Assembly (NCBI GenBank): GCA_963678555.2
Contig: CAXXJA010000002.1
Location: 868,001-932,000 of the forward strand
From: SABI01 sp963678555
GTDB taxonomy: Bacteria > Spirochaetota > Spirochaetia > Sphaerochaetales > Sphaerochaetaceae
DNA length: 64,000 bases
Direction: 5' to 3'
Within the stretch, counting starts at the first letter, position 1; each line of letters begins with the position of its first letter. Below the pieces are notes generated by a model, which did not search any database, was not told where the DNA came from, and saw only the letters and a list, made by a program, of their open reading frames with translations. Position numbers and translations under genes: made by a program. Of the stretch, positions 18,003 through 27,111 are shown piece by piece.

Positions 18003-21000
18003 TCACACCTTTGACACGCTGATCATGGCGCTGGTATCCCCGCACGGGACCTCTACCATTCCGTCCGTCTCTGCAGGAGTATCCACCGAGTCCGCGAGGG
18101 TCTCACTCCTGATGTAATCACTGAACCGGGCGAGCGAGTTCTGTACGTGAGGGCCCCCTGTGATCTGCAGCGCGATATGGTCGGCAACATCAAGGCCGAT
18201 ATCCTTTCTCAGGTTCTGTATCCCGCGGATGATGTCCCGGGCGATACCCTCGAGGAGGAGTTCCTCGGTGATCTCGGTATCGAAACCGACGGTGAGTGAC
18301 CCTTCGTTGAGAACCTTCGTGTTCTCCATCTCCTGCCGGCTGATGATGATATCCTCGGCGGTTATTGAGATCACAGAATCTGCATAGCTGACCTCGACAG
18401 GGTTCCCCTTGAGGATCTGAGCGATCGTGGAGCTGCTGAATTCGCTGATGCGGGAGGCAACCTCTTTCATATGCCTGCCCAGCTGTTTGCCGAGCACCTT
18501 AAAGTTCGCCTTCGCCTGGTAGGAGACAAGGGTCGATTCATCCTGTTCGATCCTGACCTGTTTCACATTGAGTTCCTCGGCGATGATCGTACTCATCTCT
18601 GAGAGGATATCCTGCTCTTCAGGTTCGATTGTCACGAGGTAGAGCGTACTGAGAGGCTGGCGGATCTTCAGTTCCTGACTCATCCTCAGTGACCGTCCCA
18701 TGGCGATTGCCTGCCGTGTCAGTGCCATCTTCTGCTCAAGCAGCTGATCCATATGGTCGGCTTCATACACCGGGTAGTCGCACAGGTGAATGGACTGAGC
18801 CATCTCAGACCTTCTCAGGTTCTGATAGATCTCCTCAGTGGTGAACGGGATGACAGGGGCAGCTACCGTGATGAGGGTGTTGAGAACCCGGTAGAGGGTA
18901 TCGTAGGCCTGTTTCTTGTCGGTATCATTCTCCGAACGCCAGAACCGTCTCCGGCTCCTCCTGATATACCAGTTATTCAATGAGTCGATGAAGGTGACGA
19001 TAGACTGACACCCCTTCTGGGTCTCATACATGTCCCAGGCCTCACTCACATCCCTGATCAGGGACTCGCTCAGCGAGACGATCCATCGGTCCATCGGATT
19101 GACGAGGTCACTGAAGTCAGTCTCAGATACCTCATAGCCGTCGATATTCGCATAGGTGACGAAGAACGAATAGGAGTTCCACAGGGGAATGATCAGAGTC
19201 TTCAGCACTTCCTTGACCGCATCCTCGCTGAACTTCAGGTCCTCGGCGCGGGTAACTGCTGAGTTCATCAGCGTGAAACGCAGGGCGTCGGCACCGTAGG
19301 CATTCACGATCTCCATCGGGTCGGTGTAGTTCCTGAGAGACTTCGACATCTTCTTACCTTCGGCGGTGAGAACGATTCCGTTGGTCACACAGGTGGTGAA
19401 CGCCGGTTTGTCAAACAGGCCGGCACCAAGAATCACGAGGGTGTAAAACCAGCCTCGTGTCTGATCGAGACCTTCACAGATGAAGTCCGCAGGGAAGTGG
19501 GATTCAACATACTCCTTGTTCTCGAAGGGATAGTGGTGTTCAGCATACGGCATCGAACCGGACTCGAACCAGCAGTCCAGTACATCGGGAATCCGTCTCA
19601 TCGTGCCCTTGCCGTCAGGGGAAGGCCAGGTGATCTCATCGACATACTGCTTGTGTAGGTCATCCACCTTGACGCCGCTTTTCGTCTCGAGCTCTTCGAT
19701 GGAACCGATCACCTCGAGATGGTCGGAACCGTCACATTTCCATACCGGGATGGGGTTACCCCAGAAACGGTTTCGGCTGATGGCCCACTCGCGGGCGCCC
19801 TCGAGCCATTTCCCGAAACGGCCGTGCTTCAGGTGGTGAGGCATCCAGTAGATCTGCTCGTTCGCATTGAGCATCTTCTCCTTGATCGCGGGGACATCGA
19901 CATACCAGCACGACATGGCCCGGTAGATCAGCGGCTTATGGGTCCTGTAGCAGAACGGATAGGAGTGAAGATAGTTCTCGCGTTTCACGAGTTTCCCCTC
20001 TTCCTTGAGTTTCCTGATGATGGCTCCATCGGCGTCCTTCACGAAGGTCCCGGCGAAGTCACTCACCTCCTCGGTGAACACGGCATCATCGTCGATGGGA
20101 CAGACAACGGGGATCCCCGTTCCCTTGAGCACCTGGTAGTCATCCTCTCCGAAGCCCGGTGCCGTGTGAACGATACCGCTACCGTCTTCTGTGGTGACGT
20201 AGTCGCCGAGAACGGTAATGAAGGCTCCCTGAGCCTTCAGATGGGCAAAATAGGGAAACAGCGGCTCATAGGTCAGTCCGCCGAGGTCTGAACCCTTCAT
20301 GCGTTCAACAATCTCGTACTGGCTTTCATCCTTGTAGTAGGAGCCGATACGATCCTTGCCGAGAATGTAATAGACCCCTTCTGCCGTATCATGAAGCTTC
20401 ACGTAGTCGATCTCAGGGCCCAGAGCAAGTGCGAGATTGCTCGGAAGGGTCCACGGTGTGGTCGTCCACGCAAGGAAATAGGTGTTTTCCATGGAGTCTG
20501 CTTTGAAACGGACGGTGATGGCCTGATCGGTGACGTCCTTATAGCCTCCGAGGTTTACTTCGAAGTTGCTGAGCGGGGTCGCCAGAGCGGGGGAATACGG
20601 AAGGATGTTGTACCCTTCATAGATATATCCCTTCTCATAGAGGGTCTTGAAGACCCACCAGATAGACTCCATGTAATCGGTATCCATCGTCCGGTAGCCG
20701 TCTTCGAAGTCGACCCAGCGACCCATCCTCTCTATGGTACTTTTCCATTCAGAGGTATAGCGGAGTACGATTGATTTACACTGATCGTTGAAGGCCGCAA
20801 CCCCGTAATCCTCGATCGCCTTGTGACCGCTGATGTTGAGTGTCTTCTCTATCTCATATTCGACCGGAAGACCGTGACAGTCCCATCCGAACCGTCTGTT
20901 GACCTTCTTTCCCTTCATCGTCTGATAGCGGGGATACAGGTCCTTGATCGTACCGGGGACCAGGTGACCGAAATGGGGAAGTCCTGTGGCGAACGGAGGG

Positions 21001-21137
21001 CCGTCGTAAAAGACATACTCATCCCTATCGCTTCTGTTCTCTACCGATTTTTTAAAAATATCGTTCGAATCCCAGAACTTCTGGATAGCTTCTTCCATCT
21101 TCGGGAAATCTGTTTTCGGATCAACGGGGGTAAACAT
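18003..21137 (-). CDS. ileS: Isoleucyl-tRNA synthetase (type 2)
   Basis: 1044 aa. Charges tRNA-Ile in the cytoplasm. Class I signatures: PHFGHLVPGT (HIGH equivalent) near residue 52 and GKKMSKSLRNY (KMSKS) near 593, with the editing domain between them. The sequence reads as the eukaryote-like type 2 enzyme (FYDGPPFATGLPHFGH, CWFESGSMPYAEHHYPF), the type known in Borrelia and associated with natural mupirocin tolerance. The start at 21137 (MFTPVDPKTDFP) has GAGGAG about 9 bases upstream; the frame extends further to 21167 but without a better site. Confidence 0.95.
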   Translation of the reverse strand: MFTPVDPKTDFPKMEEAIQKFWDSNDIFKKSVENRSDRDEYVFYDGPPFATGLPHFGHLVPGTIKDLYPRYQTMKGKKVNRRFGWDCHGLPVEYEIEKTLNISGHKAIEDYGVAAFNDQCKSIVLRYTSEWKSTIERMGRWVDFEDGYRTMDTDYMESIWWVFKTLYEKGYIYEGYNILPYSPALATPLSNFEVNLGGYKDVTDQAITVRFKADSMENTYFLAWTTTPWTLPSNLALALGPEIDYVKLHDTAEGVYYILGKDRIGSYYKDESQYEIVERMKGSDLGGLTYEPLFPYFAHLKAQGAFITVLGDYVTTEDGSGIVHTAPGFGEDDYQVLKGTGIPVVCPIDDDAVFTEEVSDFAGTFVKDADGAIIRKLKEEGKLVKRENYLHSYPFCYRTHKPLIYRAMSCWYVDVPAIKEKMLNANEQIYWMPHHLKHGRFGKWLEGAREWAISRNRFWGNPIPVWKCDGSDHLEVIGSIEELETKSGVKVDDLHKQYVDEITWPSPDGKGTMRRIPDVLDCWFESGSMPYAEHHYPFENKEYVESHFPADFICEGLDQTRGWFYTLVILGAGLFDKPAFTTCVTNGIVLTAEGKKMSKSLRNYTDPMEIVNAYGADALRFTLMNSAVTRAEDLKFSEDAVKEVLKTLIIPLWNSYSFFVTYANIDGYEVSETDFSDLVNPMDRWIVSLSESLIRDVSEAWDMYETQKGCQSIVTFIDSLNNWYIRRSRRRFWRSENDTDKKQAYDTLYRVLNTLITVAAPVIPFTTEEIYQNLRRSEMAQSIHLCDYPVYEADHMDQLLEQKMALTRQAIAMGRSLRMSQELKIRQPLSTLYLVTIEPEEQDILSEMSTIIAEELNVKQVRIEQDESTLVSYQAKANFKVLGKQLGRHMKEVASRISEFSSSTIAQILKGNPVEVSYADSVISITAEDIIISRQEMENTKVLNEGSLTVGFDTEITEELLLEGIARDIIRGIQNLRKDIGLDVADHIALQITGGPHVQNSLARFSDYIRSETLADSVDTPAETDGMVEVPCGDTSAMISVSKV

Positions 21138-21199
21138 ACTGCACGGCTCCTCACATTCAAAGTGCACAAGAACATTCTACTGTCAGTGCTATCTTGCGT

Positions 21200-21228
21200 A
21201 TCATAGTAATTTTACACCGTTTATTCAA
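21200..21228 (-). promoter_or_regulatory. Sigma-70 promoter of ileS
   Basis: On the minus strand TTGAAT, 17 bases, TATGAT; divergent from the cca promoter. Confidence 0.55.
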
Positions 21229-21233
21229 TCATA

Positions 21234-21262
21234 TTGACACATTGAATACCCTTCGGTAGCAT
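21234..21262 (+). promoter_or_regulatory. Sigma-70 promoter of the CCA-adding enzyme gene
   Basis: TTGACA, 17 bases, TAGCAT. The -10 ends only 6 bases before the ATG at 21269, which suggests a leaderless transcript. Confidence 0.55.
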
Positions 21263-21268
21263 ATTTCG

Positions 21269-22630
21269 ATGAACACTCTCCCCATAGACCGTACCATCAG
21301 GGATTTCTCGCGGATTTTCAAGGAACACGGTCATGTCCTGTATATCGTGGGAGGGGCCGTACGGGACGCACTCCTGGGCAGGGCCCTCTCCGACTATGAT
21401 TTCTCAACCGATGCCACTCCAGCTCAAATGAAGGCGATGTTCCGCAGTGTCATACCCACCGGTATCGCACACGGGACCCTGACGATCCTCTTCGAGGGAG
21501 AGATGTTCGAGGTGACGACCTTCCGCACCGACGGTGAGTATGTCCGGCACAGGAAACCCTCGCAGGTGGAGTTCATCACAGATCTGAAGGAAGACCTGAA
21601 ACGACGCGATTTCACGATCAACGCTCTGGCTGTGGATCCTGATGACGGGACAGTCTATGACTATGTGGAGGGGAAACAGGACCTGAAACGGAAGCTCATT
21701 CGCTCCATCGGGGATCCCCACGTCCGGTTCCATGAAGATGCACTGAGGATGCTTCGGGCCTGCCGTTTCGCCTCCACGCTCTCGTTCACCGTGGATGAGT
21801 ATACTCTGGAGGCGATGAGGGAAATGCACCACCTCCTTTGCCATGTATCGGGAGAGAGGATTCACATTGAGATGTTCAAGATCCTCTCATCTCCTGTGCC
21901 CTCTGTAGCTCTGTTCCTGATGCACCGTACCGGAATCCTGGATACACTGTTTCCTGAGATCTCGGCCGGATCAGGGATACAGCAGAGAGAGCTTCACATC
22001 CATGATGTCATGACCCATAATTTCTACGCCTGTGATGCCGCACCACGGGAAGAACCGCTGGTCCGCCTTGCCGCGCTTCTGCATGATGTGGGCAAAACCT
22101 ATACACGAACAGTGGATGACACGGGTCAGCTGATATTCCACAACCACGAGAAGGAATCGGTGAAGAAAGCACAGAGGGTCCTCAAGAGGATCAAGTGTTC
22201 GAACGAAGAGATAGAGACTGTGCTTCATCTTGTCTCTCACCATATGTTCCACTACACCAGCGAGTGGTCGGATGCCGCGGTGAGAAGGTTTATCCACGCG
22301 GTCGGCGAGACTCACATCGATCAGCTTTTCGCACTCAGGATAGCTGATATTCGGGCAACCAACAACGCACAGGTACCTCCTGAGGCATTCAGTGAATTCA
22401 GAGAGCGCATCGATACGCAGCTCAGAGATGCGAGGCTGCTCTCCCTTAAGGATCTTGAGATCAATGGCAATGATCTGGCGGAGATAGGGATTCCCAAGGG
22501 GCCGCAGATGGGTAAGGTGCTTCATGAACTGTTTGAGACTGTGCTGGATGATCCCTCTCTTAACACCCGTCACAAACTTCTGGAGATTGCGGGAAAGTTC
22601 TGGGAAACGAGGATGAATCTACTTCTGTAA
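21269..22630 (+). CDS. cca: tRNA nucleotidyltransferase / poly(A) polymerase family protein with HD domain
   Basis: 453 aa. Adds or repairs the tRNA 3' CCA end, or acts as a poly(A) polymerase; the two are not separable by eye. The nucleotidyltransferase core is clear: YIVGGAVRDALLGR near residue 28, then DYDFSTDATP (metal-binding DxD), EVTTFRTDGEY, RRDFTINALA. An HD domain follows near 272 (AALLHDVGKTYTR, NHEKES). No Shine-Dalgarno sequence precedes the ATG. The 3' end overlaps rnc on the other strand by 12 bases. Confidence 0.88.
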   Translation: MNTLPIDRTIRDFSRIFKEHGHVLYIVGGAVRDALLGRALSDYDFSTDATPAQMKAMFRSVIPTGIAHGTLTILFEGEMFEVTTFRTDGEYVRHRKPSQVEFITDLKEDLKRRDFTINALAVDPDDGTVYDYVEGKQDLKRKLIRSIGDPHVRFHEDALRMLRACRFASTLSFTVDEYTLEAMREMHHLLCHVSGERIHIEMFKILSSPVPSVALFLMHRTGILDTLFPEISAGSGIQQRELHIHDVMTHNFYACDAAPREEPLVRLAALLHDVGKTYTRTVDDTGQLIFHNHEKESVKKAQRVLKRIKCSNEEIETVLHLVSHHMFHYTSEWSDAAVRRFIHAVGETHIDQLFALRIADIRATNNAQVPPEAFSEFRERIDTQLRDARLLSLKDLEINGNDLAEIGIPKGPQMGKVLHELFETVLDDPSLNTRHKLLEIAGKFWETRMNLLL

Positions 22631-23362
22631 GTGTGTGAGTGTCTCGAAGGCGATCTTGGCAGCTGCCTGTTCACCTTCCTTCTTGTTTCCGCCGCTGGCT
22701 GGACCGAATTTCTTCTTCTGGACCTGAACTTCCACCCAGAAGGTGTTATCGTGCTCCGGACCGGTCTTCTTCACCACCGAGTAGCGCGGATACGTCTTAT
22801 ATTTCTTCTGGACGAATTCCTGAAGCAGTGTCTTGTAATCCTTGCGGTGCTTGTCTGCAAGGACGATCCTGATCTGGGGAACGAGAAGCCGCTGAATCAG
22901 ATCAGTAGCGTTCTTGAATCCGTTGTCAAGGAAATAGGCTCCGAAAATGGCTTCCATGCAGTCGGCAAGAAGAGCCTTCTTCGTTCTTCCTCCGCTGAAC
23001 TCCTCTCCCTTTCCTATCAGAATGAAATTATCGACTCTCAGACTGTGAGCAATCTCAGCCAGAGAATCCTCCGATACGACAAAAGACTTGATACGGGAAA
23101 AATCCCCCTCATCAAGATCAGGGAGATTGACAAACAGCCAGTTCGCAACAACAAGCCCCAGTACACTGTCACCAAGGAATTCCAGACGCTCGTTATTGTC
23201 AACGGACTCGTGTGACTCGTTGGCAAACGACCGATGAGAGAATGCAAGGTTTAACAGTCCTATATTCTTGAAATGTATTGAAGCCTGTTTTTCAAAGAGA
23301 AGAAGCTCCCTTTTTCTCTCCGGAGAGACTGAGGGAGCTTCACCGTACGAATTATTCTTCAT
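22619..23362 (-). CDS. rnc: Ribonuclease III
   Basis: 247 aa double-stranded-RNA endonuclease for rRNA and mRNA processing. The catalytic signature ERLEFLGDSVLGL is near residue 60 and a second acidic cluster is ADCMEAIFGAYFLDNG. The C-terminal dsRNA-binding domain ends NKKEGEQAAAKIAFETL. It is the last gene of the rpmF-acpP-rnc operon, 23 bases after acpP. The start has only a weak ribosome site (CCAGG). Confidence 0.95.
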   Translation of the reverse strand: MKNNSYGEAPSVSPERKRELLLFEKQASIHFKNIGLLNLAFSHRSFANESHESVDNNERLEFLGDSVLGLVVANWLFVNLPDLDEGDFSRIKSFVVSEDSLAEIAHSLRVDNFILIGKGEEFSGGRTKKALLADCMEAIFGAYFLDNGFKNATDLIQRLLVPQIRIVLADKHRKDYKTLLQEFVQKKYKTYPRYSVVKKTGPEHDNTFWVEVQVQKKKFGPASGGNKKEGEQAAAKIAFETLTHLQK

Positions 23363-23385
23363 ACCTGGTTGGGGCTTACGCCCTG

Positions 23386-23625
23386 CTACAGAAGGGTCGA
23401 GAGGAAATCAACTGCGTCACGTACCGTTTCGAAGTCATTAGCCTTCTCATCGGGGATAGAGACACCAAGTTCCTCTTCAATTGCATAGACGAGTTCGTAG
23501 GTATCCAGACTGTCAGCACCAAGGTCTTTTCTGAATGACGAATCAAGAGTGATCTTGTCCTCTTCGATTTCCAGCTTCTCTGAAATCAGAGCTTTCACTT
23601 TCTCAAATACTGTATTTGTGTCCAT
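23386..23625 (-). CDS. acpP: Acyl carrier protein
   Basis: 79 aa acidic carrier of fatty-acid synthesis. The phosphopantetheine Ser lies in GADSLDTYELV, and the flanking EEELGVSIPDEKA is typical. The length is normal for the family. It follows rpmF by 34 bases and precedes rnc, a common bacterial order. Confidence 0.96.
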   Translation of the reverse strand: MDTNTVFEKVKALISEKLEIEEDKITLDSSFRKDLGADSLDTYELVYAIEEELGVSIPDEKANDFETVRDAVDFLSTLL

Positions 23626-23659
23626 CTATTTCTCCTTAGAATTGACCGAAACCGGCGCT

Positions 23660-23848
23660 TTATGCCATATCGGCTGTTTCGATAACCTGCTTTCCTCTGT
23701 AGAAACCACACTTGGGACAAACACGGTGGGGAACGACGATATTGCCGCAGGTGCCGCACACCGATAATGTGGGAGACGCAAGACGCATGTTAGCTGATTT
23801 TCGCTTCGCTGCTCTTGCCTTGGAAGTCTTATATTTTGGTACTGCCAT
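23660..23848 (-). CDS. rpmF: 50S ribosomal protein L32
   Basis: 62 aa. Starts MAVPKYKTSKARAAKRKSAN, the L32 signature, and has the zinc-binding pairs CGTC and CPKC. First gene of the operon with acpP and rnc. Confidence 0.96.
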   Translation of the reverse strand: MAVPKYKTSKARAAKRKSANMRLASPTLSVCGTCGNIVVPHRVCPKCGFYRGKQVIETADMA

Positions 23849-23885
23849 ATTGTGAACCTCTTACATGGTATAAAATGCTTCTAGT

Positions 23886-23914
23886 AACATAACGGAATCA
23901 TGGGGTATTGTCAA
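23886..23914 (-). promoter_or_regulatory. Sigma-70 promoter of rpmF-acpP-rnc
   Basis: On the minus strand TTGACA, 17 bases, TATGTT, about 40 bases before the rpmF start. Confidence 0.6.
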
Positions 23915-24082
23915 CATAAATAGCACTTTCTCATATCTTTTCATGAGAATGTTTTACACGGTACAGAAAAAAAATGGACTGCCCCGGACAGACGATATCG
24001 GACACTCCTCAGCGCAAACGGCGCGAAACTTACTCAATCAGCCTGCTTCACCACACAAGCCTTCTGTCGGTGGACAGAGGGT

Positions 24083-24598
24083 TTACAACCGGCTCTCAGT
24101 ATCCCGCCGGTGGATACGTTCCACAAGACGTTTCGAGACACTCAGAGGAACCATCGTACTGATGTCTGCTCCGAAGGATGCCATCTCCTTGATGGCAGAA
24201 GAACGCAGCACGAAGAATTTCGGATCAGTAGGAAGGAAGATCACTTCCAGATCCCTGTTCAACTGCTTGTTCGTCATTGCCAGTTCAAACTCATATCCGA
24301 AATCGACAAGCGCCCTCACTCCCCTGATCATGACATGGATATCGTTCTCTCGTGCATAATCAACGATAAGTCCCCGATGGAGGGCTACATCAACGTTTGT
24401 ATAAATTCCTGTGAGTTCATTGAGCATCTCAATACGCTCTTCAGCGTTGAACAGGCAGGTCTTCTGGATATTGTCGGCTACAACAACAGTGAGATGCGAG
24501 AACATGTTCGCTGAGCGTTCGATCAGGTTGAGGTGACCGAGGGTGGGAGGGTCGAAGGTTCCCGGGAGGATCGCCCTGACAGACATTCCTTCGCTCAT
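24083..24598 (-). CDS. coaD: Phosphopantetheine adenylyltransferase
   Basis: 171 aa; fourth step of coenzyme A synthesis. Nucleotidyltransferase signature PGTFDPPTLGHLNLI, plus GLIVDYARE, MIRGVRALVDFGYE and LRSSAIKEMASFG. The start at 24598 (MSEGMSVRAILPG) overlaps the stop of the preceding gene in ATGA, with GAAGGG upstream; 24586 is an alternative. The unusual length difference in the longer open frame is just overlap with the upstream gene. CoaX at the far end of the window serves the same pathway. Confidence 0.94.
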   Translation of the reverse strand: MSEGMSVRAILPGTFDPPTLGHLNLIERSANMFSHLTVVVADNIQKTCLFNAEERIEMLNELTGIYTNVDVALHRGLIVDYARENDIHVMIRGVRALVDFGYEFELAMTNKQLNRDLEVIFLPTDPKFFVLRSSAIKEMASFGADISTMVPLSVSKRLVERIHRRDTESRL

Positions 24599-25059
24599 CG
24601 CTTTGACCCTTCGACAAATTTCTTCATCTCTTCGAATTTCTCTGCACTCTCCCACACAATCCGTTTGACAAAGACCATCTGTCCTTCATCATTGGTATCG
24701 ACGATTGCGAAGGTTCCTTTTCCGATATATGAGACCTTCTGTTTCTCGGTCGGTCTCTCATCTTCGGTGATCTTCCTGATAACACAGTCGAAATGTGAGT
24801 ACTCCCCTTCTCCGGGTCCGCTCAGTGCCTGAGCAATTGCCTTGATAGGCTGAGAGCAGAGGGCGCACACCGGTGTCGGTTCCTCGATCTTCAGCACATC
24901 AACCGGGTCATACTGCGTCAGAGGTCTTTTTTTCTTACGGTTTGAGGCAAGAGGATCGAGAATGGATGTGTTGCCGCGTTCATTCCGCTGCTTACTGTTC
25001 TTCCTTCGTCTCTTCCGGGAGTTCTTGGGAGTGCTCTGCTTCGTCTTTTCCTGTGCCAT
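24595..25059 (-). CDS. Conserved hypothetical protein with Lys/Arg-rich N-terminus and CxxC-HxxC motif
   Basis: About 154 aa. The first 50 residues are very basic (KNSRKRRRKNSKQRNERGN). A possible zinc site follows: CALC about residue 80 and HFDC some 20 residues later, then a compact beta-rich end (SYIGKGTFAIVDTNDEG). Basic tail and zinc knuckle suggest nucleic-acid or ribosome contact, but this is inference. The ATG at 25059 is preferred (GAGGT 10 bases upstream); the frame is open to 25095. Coupled to coaD by a 4-base overlap. Confidence 0.6.
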   Translation of the reverse strand: MAQEKTKQSTPKNSRKRRRKNSKQRNERGNTSILDPLASNRKKKRPLTQYDPVDVLKIEEPTPVCALCSQPIKAIAQALSGPGEGEYSHFDCVIRKITEDERPTEKQKVSYIGKGTFAIVDTNDEGQMVFVKRIVWESAEKFEEMKKFVEGSKR

Positions 25060-25406
25060 CTGTGTTAGTACCTCTGTTGCTTCACCATACTCCAATCACC
25101 GATAAAGTTCAACTGAACACGGCCTCATACCCTACCCCTGGAACGTCAGAAGGCCAGGAGCTCTCTCATGACCTTCTTCATTATCCTTATTCCTGCAGAT
25201 GAGGCGGAGAGGGTTTGCTTGGCAGGATCGGATTTCCCTCCTGCTGTCCATTGATATTCGCGTAGTCCTTTGTCGCGACAGGAACGAGGAGCGGTCCACC
25301 TGAAGCCGGATCAGATTGAGGGTGAACTGCGCTTCAAGAGAACCCTTGAGATCTCCTGTCATAGATGGAACAGACCAGCCGGGGGACATAATTCGCTGTT
25401 GAGCAC

Positions 25407-25766
25407 ACGTCACCGACAGAAAGACCGCTGTTGATAAGAGGGTCCCTACCGCAGGATGGCATGATTGAGAACAAAGGTCTGAAAAGCTTCACCTCGTTCG
25501 CAATCACCGACCCTGTCCTCCTCAAGGAGAAACTCGGCAGGGTCCGTGAAGACCAGATTGCACGGTACAGAAATGAATACATCCTGAGGGACAACGGCAA
25601 CACAGCGCCTATACGTGACCGATCCGGAAATATCGTAGCAGCTATCAGCCTTTCCGCCTTCGAGAACTCTATGAGTGCAGAAGACATTGAGGCTGCCATT
25701 CCGGCAATACAGGAAACTGCACGCAAGGTCTCGCATATGGCTGGCTATCATGTAGGGTTTCTGTGA
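25407..25766 (+). pseudogene. IclR-family regulator, C-terminal fragment
   Basis: A frame with SLPQDGMIENKGLKSFTSFA, ITDPVLLKEKLGRVRE, then APIRDRSGNIVAAISLSAFE and IPAIQETARKVSHMAGY. This is the effector-binding half of IclR regulators (FT..TITDP...L..VR; AP..DRxGxVVAALSVS). There is no HTH domain: the frame is closed by a stop just upstream, so it is a remnant. It lies alone in a 960-base gap between the 25059 gene and rplS. Confidence 0.65.
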
Positions 25767-25950
25767 ACCGGTCTGCAGGCCGGAGGACTTACCACTGAGC
25801 CGGCAGGCACGCATTCACACGGTCTCTTCACATCTATCCGTACAGAACTCAGGACCGGCTGTCATGAAGAGCGGATAATGGGTGTTTCCCGAACACCTGA
25901 GGCTCTGGGCCTTCAGAGGGAATCAGATGTCTGACTGAAAGACACAGCAA

Positions 25951-25985
25951 GAGCTTCACGATAGGCTTGTACCTGTGTGAAGCTC
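25951..25985 (-). terminator. Hairpin downstream of rplS
   Basis: Inverted repeat GAGCTTCAC / GTGAAGCTC with a 17-base loop, 34 bases after the rplS stop on the minus strand; only a weak T-rich tail. Confidence 0.4.
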
Positions 25986-26018
25986 CCGGCAGTTCAGTAA
26001 CATACTGTAGGTAAGGAT

Positions 26019-26372
26019 CTAGTTCTTTTTCACGATAAGTTCAGGCACCTTTGCCTTCTTACCGATCTTGCCTCTGATGTAGTAGAGCTTCGCTCTTCTC
26101 ACGCGGCCGCGACGGGTGACTGTCACCTGCTCTACGCGGGGTGAATGCATCGGGAAGATTCTCTCAACGCCCACTCCATAGGAGTTCTTTCGAACAGTGA
26201 ATGTCTTGCGGATTCCACCGTTATTGAATGCGATAACCAGACCTTCGTAGATCTGAATTCTTTCCTTATCGCCTTCTTTGATCTTAAAGTAGACCTTGAC
26301 AGTATCTCCGACATGGAAAACGTCCATGTTCTCCTTCATCTGACCAGCTTCAATTGCCTTAATCTCGTTCAT
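26019..26372 (-). CDS. rplS: 50S ribosomal protein L19
   Basis: 117 aa starting MNEIKAIEAGQMKENMDVFH, with the L19 core GDTVKVYFKIKEGDKERIQI and RKNSYGVGVERIFPMHSP. The open frame runs upstream to 26543 inside trmD; the family start is at 26372, overlapping trmD by 14 bases. Last gene of the smc/ffh-rplS run. Confidence 0.96.
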   Translation of the reverse strand: MNEIKAIEAGQMKENMDVFHVGDTVKVYFKIKEGDKERIQIYEGLVIAFNNGGIRKTFTVRKNSYGVGVERIFPMHSPRVEQVTVTRRGRVRRAKLYYIRGKIGKKAKVPELIVKKN

Positions 26373-27111
26373 CTCTATCAGTCCCCTTCGACTCAAGTTG
26401 TGTGTGTGTTCCGTATGTTTCGACCGCCTTCTGGTAGTACGGTGTACCAACAAGGAGGTCGGGGCGGTTAAGAAAGGTCTTCTCGATCCGTTTCTCGAGC
26501 CGCCAGGCTTCGATGTGAGCATGATGCCCCGACAATAATACATCAGGAACGGATCTTCCGCAATAGGTTGCAGGACGCGTATAGTGCGGATATTCCAGCA
26601 ATCCGTCAGTAAAACTCTCTTCCAGAAGCGACTCAGGTGTAATCACACCGTCAAGCAGGCGATACACTGAATCGATTATCACCAGAGTGGATATCTCACC
26701 ACTGCTGATAACGTAATCCCCGATGCATATTTCGTCATCAACATACATGTCAATGATTCTTTGGTCAATACCCTCGTAGCGGCCGCAGATGAAGACCAGC
26801 TCTTCTTCCTGAGCCAACTCATAGGCATACTTCTGTGTTAGCGGCTTTCCTGCAGGAGAGGCATAGACGACCCGTTTCTCACGTGCACCTAACGACTCGA
26901 GAGCCGCTCCCAGCGGTTCGGGCTTCACCACCATCCCGGCTCCCCCACCGTAGGGGGTATCATCACAGGTGCGGTGCCGATCCTGGGCAAAGGTGCGGAA
27001 GTCTATCACGTCATAGTCAACCAGTCCGTTGCCGACACTGCGGGCCATGATCGATTCCTGAAAAAACGGTTCTATCAGTTCAGGGAACAGTGTGAGAATC
27101 GTAAAGTTCAT
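26359..27111 (-). CDS. trmD: tRNA (guanine-N1-)-methyltransferase
   Basis: 250 aa SPOUT-fold enzyme making m1G37 in tRNA. Recognisable blocks: TLFPELIEPFFQESIMARS, RTCDDTPYGGGAGMV, FICGRYEGIDQR, ISSGEISTLVIID, YTRPATYCGRSVPDVLLSGH. Overlaps rimM by 4 bases (ATGA). Confidence 0.96.
   Translation of the reverse strand: MNFTILTLFPELIEPFFQESIMARSVGNGLVDYDVIDFRTFAQDRHRTCDDTPYGGGAGMVVKPEPLGAALESLGAREKRVVYASPAGKPLTQKYAYELAQEEELVFICGRYEGIDQRIIDMYVDDEICIGDYVISSGEISTLVIIDSVYRLLDGVITPESLLEESFTDGLLEYPHYTRPATYCGRSVPDVLLSGHHAHIEAWRLEKRIEKTFLNRPDLLVGTPYYQKAVETYGTHTQLESKGTDRDERD

Noticed and set aside
19719..20774. Long plus-strand frames within ileS
   Set aside because: Shadows of the ileS coding sequence; residue pattern does not resemble any protein.
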